NCBI GenBank assembly: GCA_000149265.1
Contig: CH002896.1
Coordinates: forward strand, 198,686-262,685
Length of the DNA: 64,000 nucleotides
From: Ciona savignyi
Taxonomy: Eukaryota > Chordata > Ascidiacea > Phlebobranchia > Cionidae
Direction of reading: 5' to 3'
This document shows positions 36,946-49,600 of the stretch, piece by piece. Each line of letters opens with the position of its first letter. The first letter of the stretch is position 1. Position numbers and translations under genes: made by a program. The notes beneath the pieces were generated by a model. That model did no database searches. It was not told where the DNA came from and saw only the letters and a list, made by a program, of their open reading frames with translations.

Positions 36946-37615
36946 TCAGTACCACCACGCTTTTACTTCATTCATTGGACAAGTCAAATGATTTGGTCTA
37001 AAAAGTAACGTATTTTTTAAAATAATAATGCTGCATTTTCGACCCTTTTTCTTATCTTTGCTAAATCTGTTACCATGCATTTACATCATCGACATTCGAA
37101 ACAACGTTCAAGAAGAATTATGCAATTTTATTCGGCAGGCAACTGTTTTTTGTACAAAAAAAACAGTCGAACATTGTTGCTTTCCTTTAAAAAACTTTGA
37201 CTTCGAAATTCCCAGAGGAAAAGCGAACAATTTGGTTTTAAAATAAATGGGCCATATTAACGAGCTACATTAGACCAAACTACTCTTGTTAAGTGTTTGA
37301 CAAAACCCAAAAAAATCATCAGGTTACTTTACTTTACTATAAGGGGAAAAAACTTCTGCAATGTTTAAAACATTAAACACACTGCATAAGCGCCCATACT
37401 CTAAAAGTAGACAAAGGTAATTTCAAAGTTGTAACATTCTTTGTTAGCTAGCCAACATGGATAAACAACAAAAACAGTTCAGAGGAAGAAGTTCGTTTCA
37501 AGTTGTTTTTGCTGAGAGAACAATACAATCAACACTCGAGAAAATCTGCATGCACATGTGACTTGGCAGATTATGCTGCCTTTGTTGACTGAAGTTGGGC
37601 AACGGAAGAGAAGGT

Positions 37616-40600
37616 TTACATAGGAACAATACAATTTGGAGAAGTTGACGTCCATGCGCCATTTTGACATGTGTTTGACGCTCCTGGTGGAGATAGAAAG
37701 GCACTCGCATCAGTGCAAGTGTATGTTACTGCATCACCCGAGATGTAAAGGCTCTTCATATTGTTGAAGGAAACTCCTGCATTTGTGGGCGGCTGATTGG
37801 AACAATCTACAAAGTACAGTATGGTTATGTATTATTGACCACAGAAAATATTCCAATGTACAAGCCCTTATATGCCTGTCGGGCCTGTGGAGGTTTATGT
37901 AGTCATATTCAGGTAACAATAAACAAACTAACTGGTTCACTTGCTGGTTAAAAAGTGTGATGCAAACATAAACTATGTAGTGCTGTACAGAGCAGGAAAA
38001 TACTGTCAACAGGTATGTAAAAATTAAATTGGTTACTCACCTTGCAGGCATTGGGGCGCAGCAGATGGACTCCATGTTCCTGATGTACATGTGACGGTTG
38101 CCGACGTCGTGGAAGGAAAAGAAAATCCGGAAGAACAAGTGTAAGTTGCCACTGACCCAAATGCGTAGATCACTCCACCAGGTGTTGTGATTCCGGCTGA
38201 GCTGTATGATGGTGCCACACCGTTCGCTAACGGAGTAGGTGCAGCAGTACAAGCTGTAAAATCATGTAGTTGAATGGTATGATATTTAAAATTTATTGTT
38301 CGACCGCACGTCTGGCAATTATTATTCACAGTCGTGTTCCTAGGTAAGTGCTTAATAAAAGTTGCATTAATAATTAGAAATTAAGTAGATTAAAACTGAC
38401 GTCACAACATAAATGACATAATGCATTGCAAAAGCGGGTTTATACGAATTGTGGGGCGGTAAATACTAACCAGCCTGGCATTGAGGCGCTATAGATGGAT
38501 TCCATATTCCTGATGTACATGTGATGGTTAACGACGCCGAGAAAGAAAAAGCGAATCCAGTTGAACAAGTGTAAGTTGCCACAGTTCCACTTCTGTAGAC
38601 GAAACCATCAGGTGTTGTGATACCGGTTTGGTCGTATGACGGTGCTAAACCGTTTGTTAACTGAATGGGTGCAGGGGAACAAGCTGTAAAAAAAGTTATA
38701 CCATGTTATAAAACCCAAGTCATGGGCCAAAGTGGTTGGCATTATGCTTGGAAATATCCTCGAGAAAAGCATAAAACAGGCGTTTTTTTTTCGATTCAGC
38801 TAGTGAAATTCAAAATCGAAAGTGCAATGATGATGTCAGATTATTTTGGGCTGCTAAACATTTTGTTTAATGTACATCAACTTAATGTTTAAGCTTAACA
38901 TATCATTAAAGTATTAAAAAAATGTGTGTAAAGTGTGTGTCATTGTAGAAGGGAAAACATGCAATTAAGTTGGATCAACAAGACAAACCGTTAAGACCGA
39001 TTATATAGTTGTAGTCTGAAAGGTTCGGTATGGCGCCTTTCAGCCTAAGTGTTGCAGGTACGAAACTAGTCACCAGCTAATCAGCTGTGTCTAAGCCAAA
39101 CTTTTATGATGGCAACATTTTTATTACACGACCAATTGTTTCACACCTAATGGTTAACAAGAAGGAATTAGATAGAAATTCTTGTTTATCACTGTTTTTG
39201 CATAAATTCTTGTTTTATCACTGTAACTACACTCTTTGCATTTCGTGACATTTTTGTAAGCCACTGCATGGGCGATGCTTTTAGAAAATAAAAATAATTT
39301 AAATGCAATAAAATGAATTACAATCGTACCATCAATACAAAGAGGAGCTCGGTGCAACCAGAGCCCAGTATTCAAGCATGTGTTGGTGGATGAACCATCC
39401 AAGACCAACGATGATGGGCACGTGTAAGTTATCACTTGTTGGAAGTTGTAGAAGGGTAATAAAGTTGGAACCACCAAGTTGGGACTTAATGGCGGTTGGT
39501 TGCAATCTGAAGGAATAGAATCAAATCAATATTATTTCAGAACTTGGGGTGTAAGAAAATGTTGGAATGGATACTCACTCGGGTTTATCTCATGAACAGA
39601 ATGGGAATTATAACACCAGCAGTAAGAGTACCATGTGTTTACTATTAACCCTTAGACCACGACGGTTACATATTTGTAACCTAGAAGTGTCCCCGAAAAA
39701 AAATGCACAATTCAGTCGTTTCTTGGGGGATTTTTCTTGTTTATATATTTTTGGAAAGCATTTGAATAGATCTTTCGAAATAACGCATAAAAACATAACC
39801 TTTACATTTAAAATTTTTGAGTAATATTGCTCCAAACATTTTTCTTAAAAATTTTTGTATCTAGTTTAACTTTTAGGTAAACAATCACTTTTTTGTGTTC
39901 TGGGGAGTTAAAACTGTTACACTAGTTGCTGTGAGAATAAAACTAGCAGTAGCCATCTTTGTTTTCACTTTTACCAGTCATTTTCGATCTTTCAACAATA
40001 TATGTATACATATGTTAATATGACTTTCGCTAATTTATATTGATATTTATTCATTTTTTCGTCTTTGTTTTGTTTGTTATTCAATTATTATATGATATTC
40101 AGAAGAAATATGGCAACTTCGCGGTAGTTTACAGCCGATCAGGCTGCCAGCATGAACGAGGCCGACAGTGATTGTGGTGATGAAATGTCATATTTGTCAG
40201 TCATGTGTGACGTCATCCCGCTTAGTTGACGTCATCAAAAAATAAACGACGTAACTTTGTAGGAAATTTCATTTTGAACAACTTTGTAATACATTACTAT
40301 CTTCTACAAGCTACCAGTAACGAGTAATTAGAGTATGAAGTATTGATTATGACGTCATTACAAATTCTACGACGTCATCAAAAAAATAAAAATACCAATT
40401 TGTAGAAAATTATCTACTGGACAACTTTGTAATAGATTATTTTTCCCTAAGTCCAACAGTATTCGCAGCAAACAAGGTCAAAGCAACCTTACTCAAAAGT
40501 GCCAAAAACGGCAAAAGTTCCGTCGTGGTGAAAGGGTTAATTTACCCAAGTTATTGCATTGATATAGCTTTTGTTTATCACATTTAACCACTGGGTTCTA

Positions 40601-43600
40601 ACAATGTCCGAACAGTTAGTCTGGCGGTTTAGTGCGAAGTCTTTCAAACGTAAGGTTGCAGGTTCTGAACTGGTCCGAGCTAGTCGGTTGTGTACTCGGG
40701 CAAGGGACTTAACGGACATTGCCTGAACCCAGCAGATTAATGGGTTCTACCAATTTAAAGACACATGTGAATCATACACAACACACTGCAATAGCTACGG
40801 TAACCCGACGATGGGCGTGAGGTGATCTGACAATTGCCTGCGTGTTAACTCCCTTGGTTTTTCCGTCATGGAAATAAACATGAATATCCTATCCTATGTC
40901 TATTTAGTGCCTTAGACACAATGAAATAACATCTGGCTGTATTATATTTCAATATTCTTTCAGCTGACAGTCCCATTAACACAATAAAACACTAAACAAA
41001 ACAAATCTTAGTTAACTGAGCTATAATAGTGTGTTGTTTAAGAGCATAAAACAAGTAGTACACCAGGTCTAGGAATGCCATAAATGCTCTTGAAAAGACA
41101 AATATGTTTGGCACTGCTGACATACAACAGAATAATTCCCTCAAACACACAGATAACAGATGAAAGAAACTGACCAAATAAAATCCGACAGATTAGCCTA
41201 TGGGTTAGTGCATCGCCTTTCGCCAAAGGGTTGTACAAAACAAGACTAGGTAGGCTGTGTACTAGGGCAAAACATTTAAAGGACAAGGCCTAAACCTAGT
41301 GAAATGATGAGTTTACCAAATTAAAGGAACATCTGAATCATTCAACACACTGCAATAGCTCCGATATTCTGATAAGGGTGCGAGGTAATCTGATGATTGC
41401 TGATCTATTTACAGGGATTAAACATAAATTTTCTATACTATAATACTAAATGTAAAATTTTCATAATAAACTTACGAGTGGCCACGCATGTTGCTGCTGC
41501 ATTCTTCCACAGAGCAGTCCCCAAGCATTCGTTTGTCGTTACACCTTGTATTGCAAATAGTGCGTTACATGCATAGGTGACTATGTGGCCTACACTATAG
41601 ATCCCAGTTGCTACAAAGTTGAAGAAGTCTCCATTGGTTGGTCTTGGTGGATGGCCACAAGTCACTGTAGGGACACGAAACTGTTATTTACAGTGTATTT
41701 TGTATGTGGACAATATAGTTTATTCTGTTGTTTTATTTTTATTTCAATTTTAAAAAATAATTTTGAGCAGGGTTGATATATAAAATGTGGACTAAAGTGG
41801 AAAAAAAACTTAAACGAAAATATATATAAATTAGTTGAACTAAAACCAGTTCTTCATACACAAAACACTGCAGTAGCTCTAATAACATGACCATGGTCAC
41901 AAGGGAATATGAATAACCGTGTAATAACACATGTTTTTCGAATCACAGGGATATGAATATAACATCCTTAGTTGTGAGATCCAAATGTTTTGAAATCCAC
42001 ATTGGCCATATTTTTTCATCCTTATATAAACTTAATAAATGAATGTTGGCTCAATCAGGCAGATTTGTAGTACACAAATTAAATCCAGACTCTTTCTATA
42101 GATTTACAGCAACCTGATTTAGGAGGTAGTTTAATGCTTTACCCATGATATAACGCACATTTGTCATCCCAGCAGAAAAAAAGGGTTCCCTACTTTCTTT
42201 TTAATTTCCTGACCTGCAGAGATAAACAAAAAAACAAAAATCTCATGACACTCACCAGGAACACATGTAGGTGCAGATTTGACCCAACCACCGTCACACA
42301 GGTTATCGGTATTGGAACCAACTGCAAACTTGTATCCAAAGTTGCAAGAGTAAGTCACCCTGGCACCATTAAAATAGGCGGTCTGCATCGGGGTGAAAGT
42401 GCCAAGATTCCCAACCACTGCTGGTGGGGCAGTGCAACCTATGAAAAAATCACTAATGAGATAAATTAAAATCTACAGCTGCTTGGTTCTATAATAAGAA
42501 ATCACCTTCTAAAGCTGTACTTGCAATCAACAATGTATATAAAATGTAAAACATATTGTAACGGTCTTACTGACGAATGTTCCTGAAGCCAGTGGTTTAA
42601 TAAGTTGAGTACAAAACAAGTTTTCTGGCATGTTCAACACACATTAATCTGACAGACGGGTGCAATGTAAACTGGTGATTGCCTGTGTTATAACATTCTT
42701 GTAGATAATTACAATGTTTTTATCAAATATATCTTAAACTAGAATAGACCCACTTTATATGACGTAAACATCACCTGAACACAGTGCACTTTATGAGTTG
42801 ACCAAAAACAGTAATGCTATATCAGTATCACATAAAACACACTGCAATAACTCCAGTAACCCAAGCCTTGGCACAAGGAAATCTGTTGATTTATGTGGTA
42901 ACGCTGCTATTTTTTTAACCACAAAGAAAATCAAGAAAAATCCAATCCCTTATCTTTAAACTAATCCGCAGGGTTAACTAATAAATCCAATTTTAGTTCT
43001 TCTTTTAGCATGTTGTTTCTACACTTTCACTCCTAATTTTATTTTTTTCCACAATTCTTTGACCTGGGTTATATCTCCCAAACACCACGCTATATCAACA
43101 TCATTGGCAATGAACAGCAATACATACTACTGTCCATAAATCACCTGGAGTTACCATGCAAGAATGGAAATCTTTAGGACAAACAGCTCACCTAAGTTAC
43201 ATGTTGGAACCGGAGAATTAATTAACCACTGTCCCGTCATCAAGCACATGTTTGTTGAGCTTCCGAATAATAAGTTTCCCCCGGTACAGGAGAACGTGAC
43301 CCTCTCCCCAATCACATATGAGGTTTTGGTTGGCGACACTACCAGCCCTGGTGTTCCACTTCCAGGTGGAATGCCACATACTGGGTGAGATTATTGTGGT
43401 TAGTTTGCAATGTGGCTTTTGTGATACCAAGATTAAAGAAACATTTCTGTTTATAGGTTGATGTGTTTACATCTAAAATTTTATTTAAACAGAACCAATA
43501 TTAAAAGTTAAACGACCGATTAGATCAGTTGGTCATTGCCAGCTTTTAGCCAACTAGTAGCAGATTTGAAACTGGTCAATAGCGAGTAGGTTATGTCTTT

Positions 43601-46600
43601 GGGCAAAGTAATTAAAAAACATTACATAGGCCTAGTAGATAAATGGGTTCTATAAGAAAGAAAAAAGGTAACAATCATACAATACACGCTGAAATAGCCT
43701 CGGTAACCTGACAGTGGGCGCGAGGTAAACTGACCCATGTGTTAATGCCCCTTGTGTTTTATTAGTAATAAACATAAATATCCTACCCTAAAACNNNNNN
43801 NNNNNNNNNNNNNNNNNNNNNNNNNNNNNNNNNNNNNNNNNNNNNNNNNNNNNNNNNNNNNNNNNNNNNNNNNNNNNNNNNNNNNNNNNNNNNNAAATCC
43901 CTAACTAAACTTGGGCTGGTAATTAATCCAAAAAGAAAATAAAGGAATTACAAGGTTAACTTAGAGAGAGAATGTGCATGTGCACATTTGCATTTTCATG
44001 ACAACATATTAAAAGCATAGAAATAAAAATAATAAATAACATAGAAAACAAAAACAGCAATGTGTCAATATATATATAATTAACATGTATATCAGCTACT
44101 TTCTAGTTGTGTGGAGACTTAAGCAAGACACGCTTAATTAAAACATGACTTTAAAGAGCGGAACAATATGTTTCTCCAATTTTGCAAGTTGTTTAATTAA
44201 AGATCGAAAAATGGTAATTGTTATTTATTGCAAAACAAGTTACCACCATTTAGTGGATACAAATAAAGTGTGCAAGGTTGACAAACTCTTATTTAATGAA
44301 CACTGCAATAGTTTCTGTCACCGATGTCCACCAATGGATTTTACACGATATTTATCCCGAAAAAAATGACTAAAAAATAACCTGTTGCAGTGCAATTCCG
44401 AGTGCCTGACCAGGTCCCCAGAGGAAGGCAAGTGCTTGAAGCAGAGCCTATTAGTAAAAATGTTGGCATGCACACATACGAGACGACACTGCCAATGCTG
44501 TATATGCCGCTGGTCTGTATTGGGGCAAAGGCTCCGTTGGGTATAGCTGGCGGCGACGGACAGTTTGCTGGAAAAGAAGTGGTCGATTACAGGATAATTA
44601 TTTGTGCAAAAGTTGGGAAAAAAGATACACCACCGAAAACTTTGTTAACAAATAGTTCTTTGATATAAAACCTCTTTATATCATAACTAAACAGTTAAAA
44701 GTAAACCAAAAATGTAAAAACATTTTTAAATCCGTATAAAACCCTTTTTGGCATAGTTTATATATTTCGTGTAATATATAAACTACAATCTTTGTGATGC
44801 AATAATTCCATTTCACTTAATATCTATAATTTTTATTTAAACATAAAATGTAGGAATAGGATATTCATGGTTATCCCTGTGAATGGGAAAACCAAGGGGG
44901 TTAACACACAAGTAATTGTCAGATCACCTCGCGCCCACCGTCGGGTCACTGGAGCGAATGTAGTGTGTTGTGCATGATTCACATGATCATTCAATTTGGT
45001 AAAACCCATTAATCTGCTAGGTTCAGGCAATTTCCGTTAAGTGCCTTGGCCAAGGGCACAACCCACTAGCTAGCGACCAGTTTCAAACCTCCAACCTTTC
45101 GGTTGAAAGACATCACACTAAACCACGGTTGGATGTACAGTCTAGATCCAGGTAAACAAATAAACCCACAAACCTGCCTGGCAAGTCGGAGCGGGGTTCA
45201 CCCATCCATTGTTGGTGCAAGTGATCATGGTAATGGACCCTGCTGCAAACACCAACCCAGTGTTACAGGAATACGTCACTTGTGTACCAACTGTGTACGT
45301 GCTTTGCGTCGGAGTATAACTGCCCATAGTAATAGCTGGAGGAGCATTACAACCTGTGAATTATAGAAAGTGGATATAAACAGAAAGAAAATGAAATAAT
45401 AAAATTAATAATAAGTTAGGCTGCCTGGTTTGTTAATTTATGTAATCCTGATAAGCAAAAATGAATTTCATTTGGTATTTTTTTATTCAATGTAAAAAAA
45501 CATTAGTTTAATACCAAGCATTTGAAATTAAGCTATATCGAGCTATAACCACACAGGGTCTTTCTATTGAAGATACTTTTATTTTATGGGGGTGATAAAA
45601 CCTTTTAATATTATGCCTGGTCTGAACTTACGTGTACATGAAGGTGCCTGTGCAGACCACATGCTGTTTCTGCACGTGTTTGTCTCTGAGCCAATGACAC
45701 CAAAACCGTTGGTGCAAGTGTAGCTCACAGATTCCAAGTTGTTGTACGATTGTTTAACTGGATTGTAACCAACATTTGGTGCAACAGGTGGTGTACCACA
45801 ACCTGTTAAAATTTCAACATTGTTTATTTGGATGAACATTTGGTGTGAATAATTATCTCTGCCCTGTAAACACCAATATTTAGGTGTATTAACTTCTCAT
45901 ATATATGAGGTTTTTTTTACTTTCTGTTGAAATAGGTTAAAGAGTAATGGTTAAATAGGATTGTTTAAACCTAAAATAATATTAAATGTTAAACACACTA
46001 CAAATGCAACGGCAACTACAACTCGATATGAGATTAAAAATTTTTTTTAATTCAATCCATTTTTTTCAATTTCCAAGGATAAATATGAGAAGCCAAGCCA
46101 ATTTCTACCTGTGCATGTTGGGGAAGCATTGGACCAAGTTCCCCCAATGCATCGATTGCTAGTTGCACCAATGACTGGTGATGTATTGGTGCAGCTGTAA
46201 GTAACGACATCGTTCACGTTGTAGACGGTTTTCGAAGGTGTGTACGCCACGTTCTGGTTAAATGGAGGGATTCCGCAGGTTGCAACTAAATGGTTTTGCA
46301 ACTTAGTTTTAAAAGTATTTGCAATCAGCATAATAAAGAGTGGATGAAGCCATAATTGGATTGTGACTTTAACTTACACATAAAAAAAGAACCACTGCTC
46401 TATAGATAATCAAAAACCATAATTTCGGATAAAAATCAAACCAAAATTAGAACTCACTTGTTTGCAAACAAGACGGGGCTGTTGTCTGGCTCCACAGGCC
46501 ACCGAGGCATGTATTAATCGCTACACCGTTGAACAGCGTGTAACCGAAGAAACAAGTGTACGTCACCACTTCCCTCAGAGAATATGATGATTTTACTGGA

Positions 46601-49600
46601 GTGAACAACCCGTTGGTAATGCTGGGTGGTGAAGTGCATGCTGTAACTAAACCACAAGAAATATATTATTAAAATGGAATACCAAAACATATGGCAGTAG
46701 TCTAAGGGTTAGAGCATGTTGGTTATATAAGACAGGTCACTAGCTTAATACAAAACAGGTCACTGGCACATTCTGCCTGCTGTTCTGTGTCGTATGGTTT
46801 CCGGACAAGGGCCTACTTAAAGAATGTTGCTTTCTGTCAGTGGAATTTAACTGATCCAACTAATTAAGCTGTAAATAGATATGTCATTTGCATGGGTGAC
46901 AGTTGGTTAAAAATATATTGAAGAATATATACATGGTTATCGCTGGATAACTATTATAGAAAATATGTTATGTTAAACAGTTTTTTACTGATAATTTTGT
47001 ATGCACTAAAGGAAGCAACCTCCCAAAAGTAGAAAGGGAAAAAAAATCAAATTAGACATATGCCTGGTCATGACCAGGGTGGTCTTTGGAAGAAGTACTT
47101 TATGGCCAAAAGAAGTAGCTGGTTTTGAGCTGTAAGCTTCAGTCTGGAAACAATGCCGCTGAGATATAAAAAAGTAAAACAATGGAAAAGACAAGAGAAG
47201 AATACAAACAGCACAAAGAGTATTTTCGTACTTGTTTGACAGTTGGGTCCCTGTGTGTTGGCAGGACATACGCATGTATACCCATTGATACCATCTCTGC
47301 ATGTTGCACCATTGATGCAGGGGTTGGAGAGGCATTCATTGGTATCTGAAAGATGAATGTGGTTTGAAAAACATTAATAAGCAAGGTAACGCTATTTTGG
47401 AGGTGAAACTCAACTTAAATAGGTTCAGCAACTACAATATGGGACCAAGTTATGTCAAGATAATAGTAATAATTGGCCAAAAAATATAAATTAATCATAT
47501 TGATTACCTATACACTGAGGCGGGTTGGTGAAGCCGGCTGGACAATCATCTCGAACTCTGGTAACTAGAGGAGATGAAAGATTTAACATATGAAATCGTC
47601 ACATTTGTATCAACATATACATTACCGTACATTTGATTCTTGGTCTGTAGCATATCTGTTGTAGAGGGTGCCAGCAGCAGCCCTGCCTTTGACAAGAACC
47701 CCTGAAGAGTGGGAAAGGTAAATCTTACGCAGAACACATTAGGAATGGACAGTAAACTTATTTGCATCTCCTCATGTATGACAGTGGCAGTAGTTATAAC
47801 ATAGGTAATTGTTAGATGGAAACATGCAGAAATAGCGATTGCAGTGTTTTACTTTATATTAATCATTTTATTCGGCACTACCCTGTTCGATAACTGAGTT
47901 ATCCGAATCACTATAACAGCTCCATGTAATGTGATGATGGGCATAATTTGATCAGATAGGCTATAACAACTGTTATTGTGCCATACATAGCATGTAAGTC
48001 CTATCTATCATACATCTAGATAGCACATTAGAATTCAAAGAAAAATACTAACTAATTTTGTTATACCATTTTTGCATCGACTAGCCCAGGGGTCGGCAAT
48101 CTTTTGCATGCAATAAAATAATAAAAGCTTTATCACCAACATAAAAGAGCAGCAGGTTGCGGACCCCTGGACCTGTCAGTGTAATAATGGGTTTAAAATT
48201 ATAACAAAACTGACGTGTACCGTATGGTTCCACCAGCACAACGAAGGGCAGTAAATCGAGTGTCACAGTTGAACGTTATTGAGGATCCAGGGAAGCCAGC
48301 TTCCCCACCAACGACTCGGTTGGGTGGTATGGTTGGCCGGAAGGTGTTAATTATAGATGTTGGAGAACCTTAGTACAACATGGGCGTGAATATAGTAGAA
48401 ACACTGAACATGTTGCATAACAAAACACTGAAAATTACTGAGCAACGACTAATTTAAGACCTGATGTAACCCATTAAATTCTTAAGTTTAAAATTCCAAA
48501 ATTTAATACATTATACTAATGGTGTCAGTCACTCAGTTTTCAGCGATTCAACAGTTAAACAATTTTGCAATGCACTTTCCTACCAAAAAATGATTATTAC
48601 TTTAATATATGCATGGGCAAGCTTTTAGTTAAGATTCCTTGGTTAGAATTTAAAAATATATTCAATTAGGTATTACTGTTGAGATGGTTAGCTTTCTCTT
48701 GGTAGTGGTCAGGCCAATAACCAAAAGGTGGTGAAATCTGAACCAACTGTGGCCAGTTGGCTATTCTCTTGTGCTAGGCACTTGGTAAACAATGAATTAA
48801 CCCAGTTGATTAATGGACTTTTTTTTCCATTACGTACAACACCCTGTTAGTGCTCCAGTAACTTGTTCGCAGGTACACTGACGATTGCCTGTGTAAAAAA
48901 ATCATCCTGTGGTTTCTTCCTAAAAATAAAACTTACTAGGCCCAACCCAGAATACGGTACAGGTTAGTAACAGAGAATCGCAACACTATTATATGATACA
49001 TCTGACAAATGACAGTATTCAAACAATCCACACACCTGCTCGGTAACATTGGTTTTGATCATAGCAGCAACCCCTGTATTAAAATATACAATTATGTGGG
49101 GAAATTATTAGTTGTTAGCAGTAGTAGTATGTATATATAACCAATAATACTATTGGTAATTATGTTTTATGTTTCTGCATAAAAGTCCTCTGTTTAAAGA
49201 TTTTTTTCTAGTCCAGGAATAAATACCAGTGATATCAAACCAGTATAGGTGAAAACCAATTTTTTTTTCAACAAAAAGATCTTCCAAACTCGATTGGTTT
49301 GATGCATGATGGAAGAAATAACAATTGAAGGAGAATACTTTTACTTACAATGCTTCACATGCAGCTCTGCTACCTCCAATCGTTCCACAACTTGAACGGG
49401 AAGCAGTTGAAATACGACATCGTCTATAAATCAAATATCGTGGATGCAATAAAACAATGTAACTACTACATTATATGGACCATAAGGCACACCAGATATT
49501 AAGTTACACTGTTTTTAAGGAGTACTGGGTTTTTTTGTATCAAGCTCATTGTTATTGCCGGTACTGGTTTTGAAAGTAGCCAATAAAGCAACAGTCACTA

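Larger units (their letters stand above)
32844..37615. other. Convergent intergenic interval between the two sushi genes
   Basis: These 4.8 kb contain no exon I can support. They hold two direct copies of a roughly 165-bp repeat (33973-34138 and 35060-35224), SINE copies at 34386-34572 and 36631-36945, a tRNA-like family B copy (35885-36005) and a 22-bp tandem duplication (36023-36068). A 72-codon frame at 37028-37246 begins with a hydrophobic stretch but has no other support. Confidence 0.6.
37616..41664 (-). other. Sushi domains 8-12 and stop of the mosaic gene
   Basis: Exons 41664-41476, 39506-39330, 38683-38471, 38253-38041 and 37806-37616. Domains 8-11 have inverted counterparts at 30741-32781. 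Domains 10 and 11 (both 71 residues) resemble each other strongly ([12 protein letters not shown] and [12 protein letters not shown]), so they are an older tandem exon duplication. Domain 12 ([10 protein letters not shown] to TSTSPNC) lies just outside the duplicated block and ends IVPM-stop. Confidence 0.93.
37925..41670 (-). repeat. Inverted segmental duplication, minus-strand arm
   Basis: This is the counterpart of 30730-32925. It is longer because of two insertions in the intron between sushi 8 and 9 (39649-40536 and 40609-40895) and extra sequence in the next intron. Confidence 0.9.

Noticed and set aside
37028-37246. 72-codon frame with signal-like start
   Set aside because: It stands alone between repeats, has no conserved cysteines or domain, and there is no sign of further exons.
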